A stretch of DNA of 59,560 nt from Sulfurimonas sp. SAG-AH-194-C20 (GTDB lineage Bacteria; Campylobacterota; Campylobacteria; Campylobacterales; Sulfurimonadaceae). Position 1 is the first letter of the stretch, and the number at the start of each line of letters is the position of its first letter. The stretch spans positions 1-59,560 of the forward strand of contig NZ_JAEMVD010000003.1 of the NCBI RefSeq assembly GCF_029215975.1, in the 5' to 3' direction. Shown here in pieces: positions 1 through 8,986 of the stretch. Both the position numbers and the translations under genes were made by a program. Under the pieces are notes generated by a model. That model had not been told where the DNA came from. It was given only the letters and a program-made list of their open reading frames with translations, and did not search any database.

Positions 1-1
1 T

Positions 2-550
2 GATGCACAAGAATTACAAAAAGACCTAGAAAAAGAGTTAGATAAACAGTGTGGTAAAAGTGAGCTTGATGCGTACCTTATAAGCTTGCAAAAAAAACGA
101 TTACAGAAATTTTATGCACTAGAGATACAAAGATTTAGTGATGGTTTTGAAGTGTACTCTTGTGAAGAGAGTTTTAGCACGGAGTATGCGGGTATGACTC
201 TTGTAGGTCAGATAGATAGAGTAGATAAACGCGACACAGAGATAGCAGTACTAGACTATAAAACAGGCTCATATAAACTTTACAATAAAAATAGCTTTAC
301 AGAGGCAACAGACTTCCAGTTAGAGTTTTACTATCTTTTAACACAAAGTCTTGGAGATGTCACAGGTTGTGCTTTTTATGACTTAAAAGAGGTGCAAATA
401 GTACCAGAGACCTTTTTAAGTGAGAAGTTAGAGATACTCCAGTCGCATATAAAAGACCTGCTCAACATAGAGCATATTGACTTTGTTTTATGCGAAGATG
501 AAACGCAGTGTAGATTTTGCGACTATGCACTAATGTGCGGGAGAGCCTGA
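2..550 (+). CDS. addB: AddB-like helicase-nuclease subunit, C-terminal part (PD-(D/E)XK nuclease domain)
   Basis: The reading frame is open from base 2, so this is the 3' end of a larger gene that starts outside the window; the first in-frame start-like codon (TTG, 86) is not the true start. The visible 182 residues form a RecB/AddB-family nuclease domain: a GQIDRVD segment followed by VLDYKTG (the D...DYK core of PD-(D/E)XK nucleases), then QLEFYYLL, and a terminal cysteine cluster CRFCDYALMC (C-x2-C-x5-C) like the Fe-S staple of AddB. AddB acts with AddA in processing double-strand ends for RecA-dependent repair. Its TGA overlaps the addA ATG (ATGA), so the two are translationally coupled. 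The identification rests on the nuclease motifs plus the adjacent addA; the helicase-like part is not visible. Confidence 0.85.
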   Translation, partial: DAQELQKDLEKELDKQCGKSELDAYLISLQKKRLQKFYALEIQRFSDGFEVYSCEESFSTEYAGMTLVGQIDRVDKRDTEIAVLDYKTGSYKLYNKNSFTEATDFQLEFYYLLTQSLGDVTGCAFYDLKEVQIVPETFLSEKLEILQSHIKDLLNIEHIDFVLCEDETQCRFCDYALMCGRA

Positions 551-3264
551 TGAGTTTTAAAAAAAACCTAGCCTATGAAGCAAGTGCTGGAAGTGGAAAA
601 ACTTTTATGCTTGTTGTACGTTATCTCTCACTTCTTTTTCGTGGTGCAGACTCAACAAAGATACTAGCCCTTACTTTTACTAACAAAGCAGCCCATGAGA
701 TGAGTGAGCGAGTTGTTGAAACCTTAGAAGAGTTAGAACACAGAGATGAGCTTTTTGAGATAGCTAAAGTAACTGAGCTGGCACCAGAGTATCTACTGAG
801 TCAAAGAGATAAAATCTTAGCAGAATTTTTAAATGCACATACGAAGATTATGACAATCGATAGTTTTTTTACACACATTCTTAGAAAATTTTCTCTGTAC
901 GCTTCTCTTATGCCTGACTTTTCTACTTTTGCAGCACAACATGAACAAAAACTCTTGGAGAGATTTTTAAAAGAGGTGAGTGTTGTTGGTAAACGCAGCC
1001 AGCTTATAAACCTTTCTTTGGAGTCCAAAAAGAGAGTCACAGATATTTTTACACTTTTGGATGCTTTTTACCTTAAAAAAGAGGAACTCTCAGGCATTAC
1101 ATTTACTCAAACAAGTACACAGAAGTTTGAAAAAGATGCACTTCAAGCCCTCTCAAACATACAAAATATCGTGAGTAACTGTAAGGGGGCATCGGCTTCA
1201 CTCATAAAAGCAGTAAACGCAGAGAGTTTTGATGATTTACTAACAAAGTCGTGGATAGTTAAAGAGTCTCTTGAGTACTGGGTCTTTAAAAAATGTTTTA
1301 CCCTTGAGATGAACCAAAATCTTCACACTATTCAAGAAGCTGTTAAAGCTTACTACAAGGCTAAAGAGCAAAACTTCTTTTATACTCTCTCTAGTTTAGT
1401 AGATATTTACCAAAAGGCAAAAAAAGCACTTTATATGGAAGATAGTGAGCTAAGTTTTTCTGATGTTACTTCTTTAGTGCATACTATTTTACATACACTT
1501 GATGATAGTGAGTTTTTATACTTTAGACTCGATGCAAAAATAGAACACATTTTACTCGATGAGTTTCAAGATACGAGCATAACGCAGTACGAGATTTTAA
1601 AACCTCTTATCCAAGAGATAACTTCAGGGTCTGGAATCTTTGAAGAGGGAAGTTTTTTCTTTGTTGGAGATGTAAAGCAGTCCATCTATAGGTTTCGTGG
1701 GGGCGTATCGGCACTTTTTGGTGAGGTTGTAACTCAAAACACAACCGAAGTACAAAAACTACTCACAAATTATCGCTCACTTCAAGAGGTCATAGAGTTT
1801 GTAAATCGTTCTTTTATAGACAAGATAGACAACTACACAGACCAACTGGTTCGCGATGGTGCTGATGGGGGATATGTTAGCGTTATACAAAATGATGACC
1901 CTTTAGAAGAGACAATAACACAGGTTAAAGAGTTACTCTCTTTAGGGGCAGACAGTAACTCCATCGCAATTCTTTGTGCGACAAATGGAGATGGCGAAGC
2001 TATAAAAAATGCTCTTTTAGCTGAGCATATAGAGGTTGTGACTGAGACCACAACAAAACTTATAAACCAGAAAAGTGTCAAAGCAATTTTAGAGTACTTA
2101 AAGTATCTTTACTTTAACGAGGAGATATACAGTCGTAACTTTTTTGCTTTAATCGAGCAGGCTCCTGTCAAAATTTATAGAGTAGATTTAAACAACATTA
2201 AACTTTTAGATATACTCAAAAAAGTGATAGATACCTATAAACTTTTTAGTGATGACTTTCATTTAGTACGTTTTTTAAACTCTGTGGCAAGGTACTCTGA
2301 CATAGAAGCTTTACTCTTTGAGTATGAGAGACTCGATACCGCTGCAGCATCTTCTGACATAAGTGGTGTACGTGTGCTTACTATTCACAAGTCAAAGGGT
2401 TTAGAGTATGAAAATGTCATAGTAATGGACTCTCTTAAACGCCCAAATGTTTCAAGCGATAGCATCATTTACAACTATGATGGAATTACTCTGCGAAGTG
2501 TGTACCTTAGAACAAAAAATAGAGACACCATAGATATAGAGTATGAAAGAGCCTTAGAAAAAGAGAAAGTACTTGTCAAAGAGGATAAGTTAAATGCCCT
2601 TTATGTCGCGTTTACAAGAGCTAGAGATAATCTTATCATCATTAAAAAAAGTGAAAAGTCTAGTTTTGATTTGCTTGATTTAGAAGTAGCGAGTTATGGA
2701 GAAATGCGAGTAAGTGAAAAAGAGAAAGTGGAAGTTCAGGCACTTCAAAAGATAGAATACAAAGAGTTGTATTATGGAACCCAGAGTGATATTTTAGTAC
2801 TTGAAAATGAGGTTGATGGAGACTTAAAAGCCATAAATTTTGGTATTGCCCTTCACTACATGTTAGAGATGATGAGTACATTTAAACCAGAGTCACTTGC
2901 TAATGCAAAAAATATGATGCTCAACAAATATGGTGCAAGATTAGAAGACTCAGAAGTTCAAGATATCTGTAATCGTGTAGAGATGTTTGTAAAAAACGAT
3001 GAAGTACAAGAACTTCTTGAGGGCAAGTGCTACAGAGAAAAAGCACTGCGTTACAAGAAAAAACTCCGCTACATTGACCTTCTAGTACAAAGAGATGATG
3101 GCACTTATATTGTCATAGATTACAAATCGTCAATGGCTTACAGCATGCATCACACAAAGCAAGTCCGTGGATACATTAAAGCTATAAAAGAGATAAGTGG
3201 AGAGAAAGTCGAAGGCTTTATTTGCTATTGTTTAGCAGATACACTCAAGCTAGTAAAAGTTTAG
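550..3264 (+). CDS. addA: AddA-like UvrD/RecB-family helicase-nuclease subunit
   Basis: A 904-residue superfamily 1 helicase with C-terminal nuclease, the ATP-dependent motor of the AddAB double-strand break repair complex. Visible motifs in order: Walker A ASAGSGKT near the N terminus, LTFTNKAA (Ia), Walker B LLDEFQDTS, GDVKQSIYRFRGG (IV), TNYRS, the LTIHKSKGLEYENV motif (V), LYVAFTRARDNL (VI), then a C-terminal RecB-type nuclease with GIALHYMLE and VIDYKSS. I place the start at 550, where ATG overlaps the addB stop; an in-frame ATG at 517 lies inside addB and adds residues with no family likeness. It is shorter than Bacillus AddA (about 1200 aa) but in the usual range for Campylobacterota. 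Confidence 0.92.
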   Translation: MSFKKNLAYEASAGSGKTFMLVVRYLSLLFRGADSTKILALTFTNKAAHEMSERVVETLEELEHRDELFEIAKVTELAPEYLLSQRDKILAEFLNAHTKIMTIDSFFTHILRKFSLYASLMPDFSTFAAQHEQKLLERFLKEVSVVGKRSQLINLSLESKKRVTDIFTLLDAFYLKKEELSGITFTQTSTQKFEKDALQALSNIQNIVSNCKGASASLIKAVNAESFDDLLTKSWIVKESLEYWVFKKCFTLEMNQNLHTIQEAVKAYYKAKEQNFFYTLSSLVDIYQKAKKALYMEDSELSFSDVTSLVHTILHTLDDSEFLYFRLDAKIEHILLDEFQDTSITQYEILKPLIQEITSGSGIFEEGSFFFVGDVKQSIYRFRGGVSALFGEVVTQNTTEVQKLLTNYRSLQEVIEFVNRSFIDKIDNYTDQLVRDGADGGYVSVIQNDDPLEETITQVKELLSLGADSNSIAILCATNGDGEAIKNALLAEHIEVVTETTTKLINQKSVKAILEYLKYLYFNEEIYSRNFFALIEQAPVKIYRVDLNNIKLLDILKKVIDTYKLFSDDFHLVRFLNSVARYSDIEALLFEYERLDTAAASSDISGVRVLTIHKSKGLEYENVIVMDSLKRPNVSSDSIIYNYDGITLRSVYLRTKNRDTIDIEYERALEKEKVLVKEDKLNALYVAFTRARDNLIIIKKSEKSSFDLLDLEVASYGEMRVSEKEKVEVQALQKIEYKELYYGTQSDILVLENEVDGDLKAINFGIALHYMLEMMSTFKPESLANAKNMMLNKYGARLEDSEVQDICNRVEMFVKNDEVQELLEGKCYREKALRYKKKLRYIDLLVQRDDGTYIVIDYKSSMAYSMHHTKQVRGYIKAIKEISGEKVEGFICYCLADTLKLVKV

Positions 3265-3274
3265 TTTGCTTTGA

Positions 3275-3280
3275 TATAAT
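3275..3280 (+). promoter_or_regulatory. Candidate sigma-70 -10 box just upstream of the ABC-F gene
   Basis: A perfect TATAAT lies only 5 bases before the ATG at 3286. Normal -10 to +1 spacing would start transcription on or next to the start codon, giving a leaderless mRNA. The only ribosome-binding-like bases (CGGA) lie between the box and the ATG. Use of this box is an inference. Confidence 0.4.
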
Positions 3281-3285
3281 ACGGA

Positions 3286-5160
3286 ATGATTCAACTACAA
3301 AATATTTCTAAAAGTTTCGCCTCACAAGAACTTTTTTCCAACTTAAACATGAAGTTAAACGCAGGGAACCGTATGGGACTTGTTGGGCGAAACGGTAGTG
3401 GCAAGTCAACACTTTTTAAGCTCATCTTAGGTGAGGAGAGTGAAGATAGCGGTGAGGTTATCATCCCTAAACATTACAAAATTGGTACACTCAAACAGCA
3501 CCTTACCTTTAGTGAGAAAACTCTTAGAGAAGAGGCAGCACTTGCTTTAGAAGAAGAGATGAAGTATGATGTTTATAGAGTTGAGAAGATACTTTTTGGT
3601 TTAGGTTTTGTAAGCGAAGACTTAGACAAAGACCCGCTCTCTTTTTCGGGTGGGTATCAGATACGGATTAATCTTGCAAAACTCCTTGTAACTGAACCAA
3701 ACTTACTACTTCTCGATGAGCCAACAAACTACCTTGACATTGTCTCTCTTCGTTGGTTAAAGAACTTTCTTCGTGCATTTTCTGGCGAACTTATCCTCAT
3801 CACTCACAACCGTGATTTTATGGATAGTGTTTGTACCCACACTATGGGACTTGTGAGAAAAAATATAGAGATTTTAGAGGGAAATACACATAAGTTTTAT
3901 GAGCAACTAGCCTTAAACGATGAACTTTATGCCAAACAAAAAGTAGCGCAAGATAAAAAAGTAAAAGAACTCCAAGAGTTTATCGCAAGAAATAAAGCGA
4001 GAGCTTCTACGGCTTCACTTGCTCAGTCAAAAGTAAAACAGCTTGAAAAAATGGATAGGATGAATGACTTGGCATTTGATAACTCTCTTGCATTTGAGTT
4101 TAACTTCAAAGAGTCTCCGGCTAAGGTAATGCTTGAAGTTGAAGCTCTTAGTTTTGGTTATACTCCTGAGAATGTCCTTTTTAAAGATATAAGTTTTAGT
4201 ATCAAACGCGGTGAGTGCATAGGGATAATAGGGAAAAATGGTAAGGGTAAATCAACACTACTAAATACTCTTGCAGGAGAGCTAAAACAGTTATCTGGAA
4301 CTCTTATCTCACATCCTTCTATAGAGTTTGCTCACTTTGGTCAAACCAACATAGCAAGACTCCATCCAAACGCCACCGTAACAGATGAGATACACTCGGC
4401 AAATACTAAACTCTCAACTGAGAGAGTCAGAAGCATCGCTGGGTCTATGATGTTTAGTGGAGATAGTAGTGATAAAAAAGTTTCCTTGCTCTCAGGTGGA
4501 GAAAAATCTCGCGTTATGCTGGGGCAGATACTAGCACGTGAAGTAAACCTTCTTTTTCTTGATGAGCCAACGAATCACCTTGATATGGAGTCCATTGAAG
4601 CACTGACAGAAGCTATACAGAACTTTGATGGGGCTGTGATGATTGTCACTCACTCTGAAGAGATGCTTCGTCGCGTTTGTGATAGGCTTGTAATCTTTGC
4701 AAAAAATGGGGCTGAGTACTTTGATGGTGGTTATGATGAGTTCTTAGAAAAAATCGGTTGGGAAGATCAAGGTGAATCTGGCAAAGCCAGAGAGAGGGAC
4801 CACCTGGGTGGCGATGAAGTTGAAGAAAAAGTTAAAGCTACTCCAAAATCAAACAACAAAGAGAGTAAAAGACTTAAAGCTGAGTTAGTAAGAGAGAGAA
4901 ATAAACTTACATCAGGACTTAAAAAAAGAGTAGAAAAACTTGAAAACGCCATCATGAAACTCGAAGAGCAACTTGCCATCCAGCACGAAGAACTTATACA
5001 AGCTTCAAGCAGTGGAGATAGTGCCTCTTTGATGGAACTCTCCAAAACAGTTGGGCAAAACGAGAGTAAGGTAGAAGAGCTTTTTGAAGAACTCGAAGAA
5101 GAACAAGGTCAGCTTGATACTATAATGCTAGAATACGAAATTAAAATAGACGAAATTTAA
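3286..5160 (+). CDS. ABC-F family ATPase (Uup/YbiT-like)
   Basis: A 624-residue soluble protein with two ABC ATPase domains and no membrane segments, typical of ABC-F proteins that act on ribosomes. First domain: Walker A GRNGSGKS, signature SFSGGYQ and LLLLDEPTNYLD. Second domain: GKNGKGKS, signature LLSGGEKSR and LFLDEPTNHLD. The linker is helical and charged. From about residue 500 there is a long Lys/Glu-rich coiled-coil extension, like the C-terminal arm of Uup. It follows addA by 21 bases. Assignment to one ABC-F subfamily (Uup, YbiT, EttA) is not certain from sequence alone, so no symbol is given. Confidence 0.92.
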   Translation: MIQLQNISKSFASQELFSNLNMKLNAGNRMGLVGRNGSGKSTLFKLILGEESEDSGEVIIPKHYKIGTLKQHLTFSEKTLREEAALALEEEMKYDVYRVEKILFGLGFVSEDLDKDPLSFSGGYQIRINLAKLLVTEPNLLLLDEPTNYLDIVSLRWLKNFLRAFSGELILITHNRDFMDSVCTHTMGLVRKNIEILEGNTHKFYEQLALNDELYAKQKVAQDKKVKELQEFIARNKARASTASLAQSKVKQLEKMDRMNDLAFDNSLAFEFNFKESPAKVMLEVEALSFGYTPENVLFKDISFSIKRGECIGIIGKNGKGKSTLLNTLAGELKQLSGTLISHPSIEFAHFGQTNIARLHPNATVTDEIHSANTKLSTERVRSIAGSMMFSGDSSDKKVSLLSGGEKSRVMLGQILAREVNLLFLDEPTNHLDMESIEALTEAIQNFDGAVMIVTHSEEMLRRVCDRLVIFAKNGAEYFDGGYDEFLEKIGWEDQGESGKARERDHLGGDEVEEKVKATPKSNNKESKRLKAELVRERNKLTSGLKKRVEKLENAIMKLEEQLAIQHEELIQASSSGDSASLMELSKTVGQNESKVEELFEELEEEQGQLDTIMLEYEIKIDEI

Positions 5161-5174
5161 ACCTAAGGAAAAAA

Positions 5175-5699
5175 ATGAAAATATTTAAAATAATAGCACT
5201 ACTACTTTTACTACTAAGTGTAAATGTATCTGCTGTATCAGTAGAAGAGGGAATAGCCGCATCAAATAGTGGAGATAAGAAAAAAGCTTTTGAAATCTTT
5301 GATGCAGCATGTCAAGAAGATAATCAACTCGCTTGTAAGTACATGGCTGAAGCTTATAACCAAGGTATCACAGTGAAAATAGATGTGTCAAAAGCTTTAG
5401 AGTACTATACAAAATCATGCGACTTAGGTTTAGGTAAGTCGTGCCTTTTTATAGCTAATAGTTACAACAAAGGTACAGGTATAGAGAAGAACTATGTTAA
5501 AGCACTTGAGTTTTACGGCAAAGCTTGTGATAACAGTGTTGCTAAAGCATGTCAACATTATGCATTTTGTTATGAGATAGGTCGTGGTGTTAAACGCGAT
5601 AGAACTGTTTCTAAAAAATACTATAAAAAAGCATGTGAATTAGGTATAGATGACGGCTGTTTTTATGTTAAACAACTTACAGAGATGGGTGTAAAATAG
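5175..5699 (+). CDS. Secreted Sel1-repeat protein, Hcp-like (cysteine-rich)
   Basis: A 174-residue protein with a clear signal peptide (about residues 1-20) followed by Sel1/TPR-like helical repeats of about 36 residues. Each repeat carries a pair of cysteines in the pattern CQEDNQLACKYMAEAYNQG, CDLGLGKSCLFIANSYNKG and so on, which is the disulfide-bridged arrangement of Helicobacter cysteine-rich proteins (Hcp). It is expected to be periplasmic; the biochemical role is not known from sequence. It starts 14 bases after the ABC-F gene with an AAGGA ribosome-binding site. Its last 23 bases overlap the 3' end of the convergent modC. Confidence 0.88.
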   Translation: MKIFKIIALLLLLLSVNVSAVSVEEGIAASNSGDKKKAFEIFDAACQEDNQLACKYMAEAYNQGITVKIDVSKALEYYTKSCDLGLGKSCLFIANSYNKGTGIEKNYVKALEFYGKACDNSVAKACQHYAFCYEIGRGVKRDRTVSKKYYKKACELGIDDGCFYVKQLTEMGVK

Positions 5700-6537
5700 T
5701 AGGAGCAAAGGCTTTAGTTGAAAGTATGACTTTTTGTCCTACTTTGAATGTAGACACTTCTTTTTTACTTACAACAACTTCAACTATCTGCTGACCTATG
5801 GCTACTACGGCGATGATGACAACATCGACCTCTTTAAGCTCTAAAAGTTCACCCTCAAAACTAAACTTCTGACTCCCTTGCGACTTAAGTAGTACCTCTT
5901 TTGTTTTACCCTCTTTGATTACTTTACCATTTTGTAAACATATTGTACGAGTGGAGAGTTTATATATTTCACTTGGATCATGTGAGACCATAATGGTGGT
6001 TGTGTTAAACTCTTTATGCAGGGAAAGAATGTCAGCTTGGAGTTTGCTTCTCATCTTTGCATCAAGCGCAGATAAAGGCTCATCAAGAAGTAATAGTTGA
6101 GGTTTTTGCATCATAGCCCTACATAAACTAACTCTCTGCTTTTGTCCACCACTCAATGTTTTTGGGTATCTGTTTTGGAGTTCTGTTAAGTCTGTTAAAT
6201 CAAGTAAACGCAGGGCAAGTTCTAAGTCTTTTTTTACAAAAAGTAGGTTTTCTAAAACACTCATGTTATCAAAAAGTGCATTTTCTTGATGCATAAAACC
6301 GATAGAGCGTTTTTGAGGGGTGATACTTTTAGTGTTTATAAGCCAAGAGGCATCATGAACTTTTATCTCACCCTCTGCAACTTCAAGACCTGCAAGTATG
6401 CGAAGTATGGTGGTCTTACCGCTTCCACTAGCTCCTGTTAGTGCGATAAACTCACCTTGATTTATGTTGAGGTCTATATCAAGACTCATCTCTCCACAAA
6501 CACCATGTAGTTTTTTTGATATGTTTATATGTATCAT
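5677..6537 (-). CDS. modC: Molybdate ABC transporter ATP-binding protein
   Basis: A 286-residue ABC ATPase that powers molybdate import. It shows Walker A GASGSGKT, Q-loop region MHQENALF, signature TLSGGQKQRVSL and Walker B LLLLDEPLSALDA; the D-loop ALDAKMR is the form common in CUT/Mod-type importers. The C-terminal 70 residues look like a regulatory TOBE-type domain. An upstream in-frame ATG exists at 6600 but lies within modB; the start at 6537, one base after the modB stop, is the family-like one. It is last in a modA-mop-modB-modC operon on the reverse strand. Its 3' end overlaps the convergent Sel1 gene by 23 bases. Confidence 0.93.
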   Translation of the reverse strand: MIHINISKKLHGVCGEMSLDIDLNINQGEFIALTGASGSGKTTILRILAGLEVAEGEIKVHDASWLINTKSITPQKRSIGFMHQENALFDNMSVLENLLFVKKDLELALRLLDLTDLTELQNRYPKTLSGGQKQRVSLCRAMMQKPQLLLLDEPLSALDAKMRSKLQADILSLHKEFNTTTIMVSHDPSEIYKLSTRTICLQNGKVIKEGKTKEVLLKSQGSQKFSFEGELLELKEVDVVIIAVVAIGQQIVEVVVSKKEVSTFKVGQKVILSTKAFAPTILHPSL

Positions 6538-6538
6538 C

Positions 6539-7207
6539 TTAGAGTCCAAACTTTCTTTTGTGTTTAGCATTAAATGTATAGACAGATAAAAGTACCACAA
6601 AACTCATAGCTAGCATGATAGCACTATAAATATGAGCACCCTTGTAGTCCATAATCTCAACCATTTCATAAATGGCAACAGAGGCAACTTTTGTCTCCCC
6701 CGGAATACTTCCACCGACCATAAGAACAACACCAAACTCACCAACTGTATGAGCAAATGTGATGATGATAGCTGTAATAAGTGCGGGTTTGATGTTTGGC
6801 AGTGCTACAAAAAATATAGTCTGGAGTTTGCCTTTTCCTGCAAGATAACTCGCTTCGAGCATATTTTTGTTTAAAGACTCAAAACCACTTTGGAGGGGTT
6901 GTACCATAAAAGGGAGAGAGTAAAAACAGCTTGCAATCACAAGTGAAGTAAAGTTAAAAACCAAACTAATGTCAAAAGTATCTTTAAAAAATGCTCCAAG
7001 TGGAGAGTTTTGAGAGAGTGCTACTAAAATGTAAAAACCTAAAACTGAAGGGGGTAAAACGATAGGTAGAGCCGTTAATGCTTCTAAAAAAGGTTTTATT
7101 TTTGAGTGCGTTTGAGAGAGATACCAGCTCAAAGGTAAAGAGATAAGAAACAAAATAAAAACAGTAATACTTGCGAGTTTAAAACTAATGTAAAAAGGCT
7201 CAAACAT
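6539..7207 (-). CDS. modB: Molybdate ABC transporter permease
   Basis: A 222-residue inner-membrane permease with about five to six hydrophobic segments. It carries the binding-protein-dependent transport signature, here in the form ASYLAGKGKLQTIFFVALPNI, where the EAA loop contacts ModC, and HTVGEFGVVLMVGGSIPGET, a hallmark of ModB and sulfate-type permeases. It sits between the di-Mop protein gene and modC with essentially no intergenic space, so the four genes are surely one transcript. Confidence 0.95.
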   Translation of the reverse strand: MFEPFYISFKLASITVFILFLISLPLSWYLSQTHSKIKPFLEALTALPIVLPPSVLGFYILVALSQNSPLGAFFKDTFDISLVFNFTSLVIASCFYSLPFMVQPLQSGFESLNKNMLEASYLAGKGKLQTIFFVALPNIKPALITAIIITFAHTVGEFGVVLMVGGSIPGETKVASVAIYEMVEIMDYKGAHIYSAIMLAMSFVVLLSVYTFNAKHKRKFGL

Positions 7208-7603
7208 TTAAAGTACCTCTACTATAAAAAGGTCAGAAGATTTTATAAGGGCTGTAACAGAGTCTGAGACTTGTAGCTTCATTCTTCTTTTTGAAGCTTT
7301 TGTGATGATAGACTCAAGTTCAAAGTCCTTAGCTTTTAGTACTAAAGCACAAAGAAGTTCACCCTCTTGTATCTCTTGTATCTCTAAGTCTAGTTGGTTG
7401 GCATAACTAAGCTCACCCACAAACTCTTTTGCGATGGCTACACTTGAAGCTTTTACACCAAGCACAACTTCTGTTCCTACAGTGATACTCTCATCTAACT
7501 CTAAACTCATCATACTAAGAGTAAAATCCCCAGCTTTAAAGCTAACGATGTTTATGGAGTCATGATTTTGTATATCTATAATTATTGCACAAAATTTGCT
7601 CAT
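7208..7603 (-). CDS. Di-Mop (molbindin-type) molybdate-binding protein
   Basis: A 131-residue soluble protein made of two copies of a roughly 65-residue TOBE/Mop fold: the first half has GTEVVLGVKASSVAIAKE, the second SDSVTALIKSSDLFIVEVL, both matching the G/D-x-V-x-A-x-I-K-x-S core of molbindins. Known family members bind oxyanions such as molybdate or tungstate in the cytoplasm and act as storage or sensing modules. There is no helix-turn-helix, so it is not ModE itself. It overlaps modA by 4 bases (ATGA) and abuts modB. Confidence 0.8.
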   Translation of the reverse strand: MSKFCAIIIDIQNHDSINIVSFKAGDFTLSMMSLELDESITVGTEVVLGVKASSVAIAKEFVGELSYANQLDLEIQEIQEGELLCALVLKAKDFELESIITKASKRRMKLQVSDSVTALIKSSDLFIVEVL

Positions 7604-8346
7604 GAGATTATGTATCCATATTTTTTAAAGATTTTTTTTGCCTCTTCGCTTAAAAGAAACTCATAAAAGAGTCTATAAGCTTTTTCTGTTTTCCCGTAAG
7701 CGAGTAAAACGACACCTTGGTCTATCGGGTTGTAAAGAGTAGTATCTAGCTCTTTGAAGTGAACATCTTCTTTATATTGTGACATTTTAGCACTATAAAG
7801 TGAAGACTTTGCTACAAAACCGATGTCTGCGGCACTAATGACATATGAAAGTGTTTGAGAGATAGACTCTGCGAAGATAAGTTTTGAGTTTATGTCTGTA
7901 TAGATTTTGGCATTTTTGAGTGCTTCAAACGCAGCCTTTCCATAAGGAGCTGTTTTTGGATTAGCTATCGCGATTTTTTGTATATGATTGTCTTTTAAGA
8001 GCGCTAAACCAAGAGAGAAATTTTTCTCTGAAGCACTAAAAAGAGCTAAAGTACCTCTAGCATAAACGACAGGTATAGTAGTAGCGAGGTTCTGCTCATA
8101 AAGTTTAGAAGGGTAGAGCATATTTGCTGAGAGAAAAAGACCATAGGGTGCACCATGGCTTATCTGTGCTGTAAGTTTTCCACTACTTCCTAAGATGATG
8201 TTTATATTTATGTCAGGATGTGTTTGTAAAAATTTTGATTTTAACTCTTGTATGGCATAACTTACATTTGTAGCTACCGCAATGTTGATAGTCACTGCAT
8301 TTAGAATAAGAGTAAAAAGTATGAGTATAATAAATATCTTTTGCAT
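7600..8346 (-). CDS. modA: Molybdate-binding periplasmic protein
   Basis: A 248-residue solute-binding protein with an N-terminal signal peptide (about 20 residues). The mature region starts with an AVATNVSYAIQELKSKF stretch and has GSSGKLTAQISHGAPYGLFLSAN, matching the ligand-binding GSSG..L..QI..GAP.D.F.SA pattern of ModA. A C-terminal LSEEAKKIFKKYGY also fits. It delivers molybdate to ModBC. First gene of the operon; a TATAAT box ends seven bases from its ATG, so the mRNA may have almost no leader. Confidence 0.93.
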   Translation of the reverse strand: MQKIFIILILFTLILNAVTINIAVATNVSYAIQELKSKFLQTHPDININIILGSSGKLTAQISHGAPYGLFLSANMLYPSKLYEQNLATTIPVVYARGTLALFSASEKNFSLGLALLKDNHIQKIAIANPKTAPYGKAAFEALKNAKIYTDINSKLIFAESISQTLSYVISAADIGFVAKSSLYSAKMSQYKEDVHFKELDTTLYNPIDQGVVLLAYGKTEKAYRLFYEFLLSEEAKKIFKKYGYIIS

Positions 8347-8353
8347 GTTTAGT

Positions 8354-8359
8354 ATTATA
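8354..8359 (-). promoter_or_regulatory. Candidate -10 box of the mod operon
   Basis: Read on the reverse strand this is TATAAT, followed by ACTAAAC and then the modA ATG at 8346. The expected start of transcription is at or one base before the ATG, and there is no purine-rich ribosome-binding site between them. Confidence 0.45.
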
Positions 8360-8492
8360 CTTAATATAGGTAGTTATTTGATATAAGATGGTAATATTTC
8401 ATAAGAATGAGAATAAATCTTAAAATATACTTAAATTAAGTGACAATTAATTAAAAGAACCTTTATCTTTGTTTCCTTTAAGTTTTAAAAGT

Positions 8493-8498
8493 TATACT
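8493..8498 (+). promoter_or_regulatory. Candidate -10 box of rplM-rpsI
   Basis: TATACT in an AT-rich context, giving a predicted start near 8505 and a leader of about 50 bases. The leader holds an AAGCG-TTCG-CGTTTGCTT element that can form a small stem. This could take part in ribosomal-protein autoregulation, but there is no direct evidence. Confidence 0.35.
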
Positions 8499-8555
8499 TT
8501 CGCCACTAAAACAAGCGTTCGCGTTTGCTTAAATTTAATACTGAAAAGGTTCATA

Positions 8556-8978
8556 ATGAAATTTACTAAAATTGCAACTACTGAACAAATTGATCAAAAA
8601 TGGATTTTGATTGATGCTGAAGGTAAAACTTTTGGTCGTATGATGACTGAAGTAGCTACTCTTCTTCGTGGAAAAAACAAAACTTGTTGGACTCCAAACA
8701 TCGATTGTGGTGACTATGTTGTTATCATCAATGCTTCTAAAGCTAAGTTCAACGGACTTGGTAAAATAGCTAACAAAGAGTACTTCTCTCATTCTGGTTA
8801 CTTCGGTTCAACTAAGAGTGTTAAAATGACTGAGCTTTTAGAGAAAAACCCAGAGAAACTTTACAAGTTATCTGCTCGCGGTATGCTTCCTAAAACTAAG
8901 CTTGGTGCTAAAATGATTAAAAAATTAAAAATTTATGCAGGTGCAGAACACCCTCACACTGCACAATTAGCTAAGTAA
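8556..8978 (+). CDS. rplM: 50S ribosomal protein L13
   Basis: A 140-residue protein with L13 features: [25 protein letters not shown] at the start, then [16 protein letters not shown], a [11 protein letters not shown] segment, the highly conserved [23 protein letters not shown] and a terminal HPHTAQ. The start at 8556 (MKFTKIA) follows an AAAAGG ribosome-binding site and matches the family length; an in-frame ATG 29 codons upstream would add an unrelated extension. It is paired with rpsI, the universal arrangement. Confidence 0.98.
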   Translation: MKFTKIATTEQIDQKWILIDAEGKTFGRMMTEVATLLRGKNKTCWTPNIDCGDYVVIINASKAKFNGLGKIANKEYFSHSGYFGSTKSVKMTELLEKNPEKLYKLSARGMLPKTKLGAKMIKKLKIYAGAEHPHTAQLAK

Positions 8979-8986
8979 GGATTAAC

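Noticed and set aside
517..549. Longer addA start at 517
   Set aside because: It lies inside the addB coding end and adds residues with no helicase likeness; the ATGA overlap at 550 is the normal coupled start.
4767..5045. Reverse-strand Ser/Leu-rich ORF opposite the ABC-F coiled coil
   Set aside because: It is the complement of Lys/Glu-rich coding sequence; no ribosome-binding site or family likeness.
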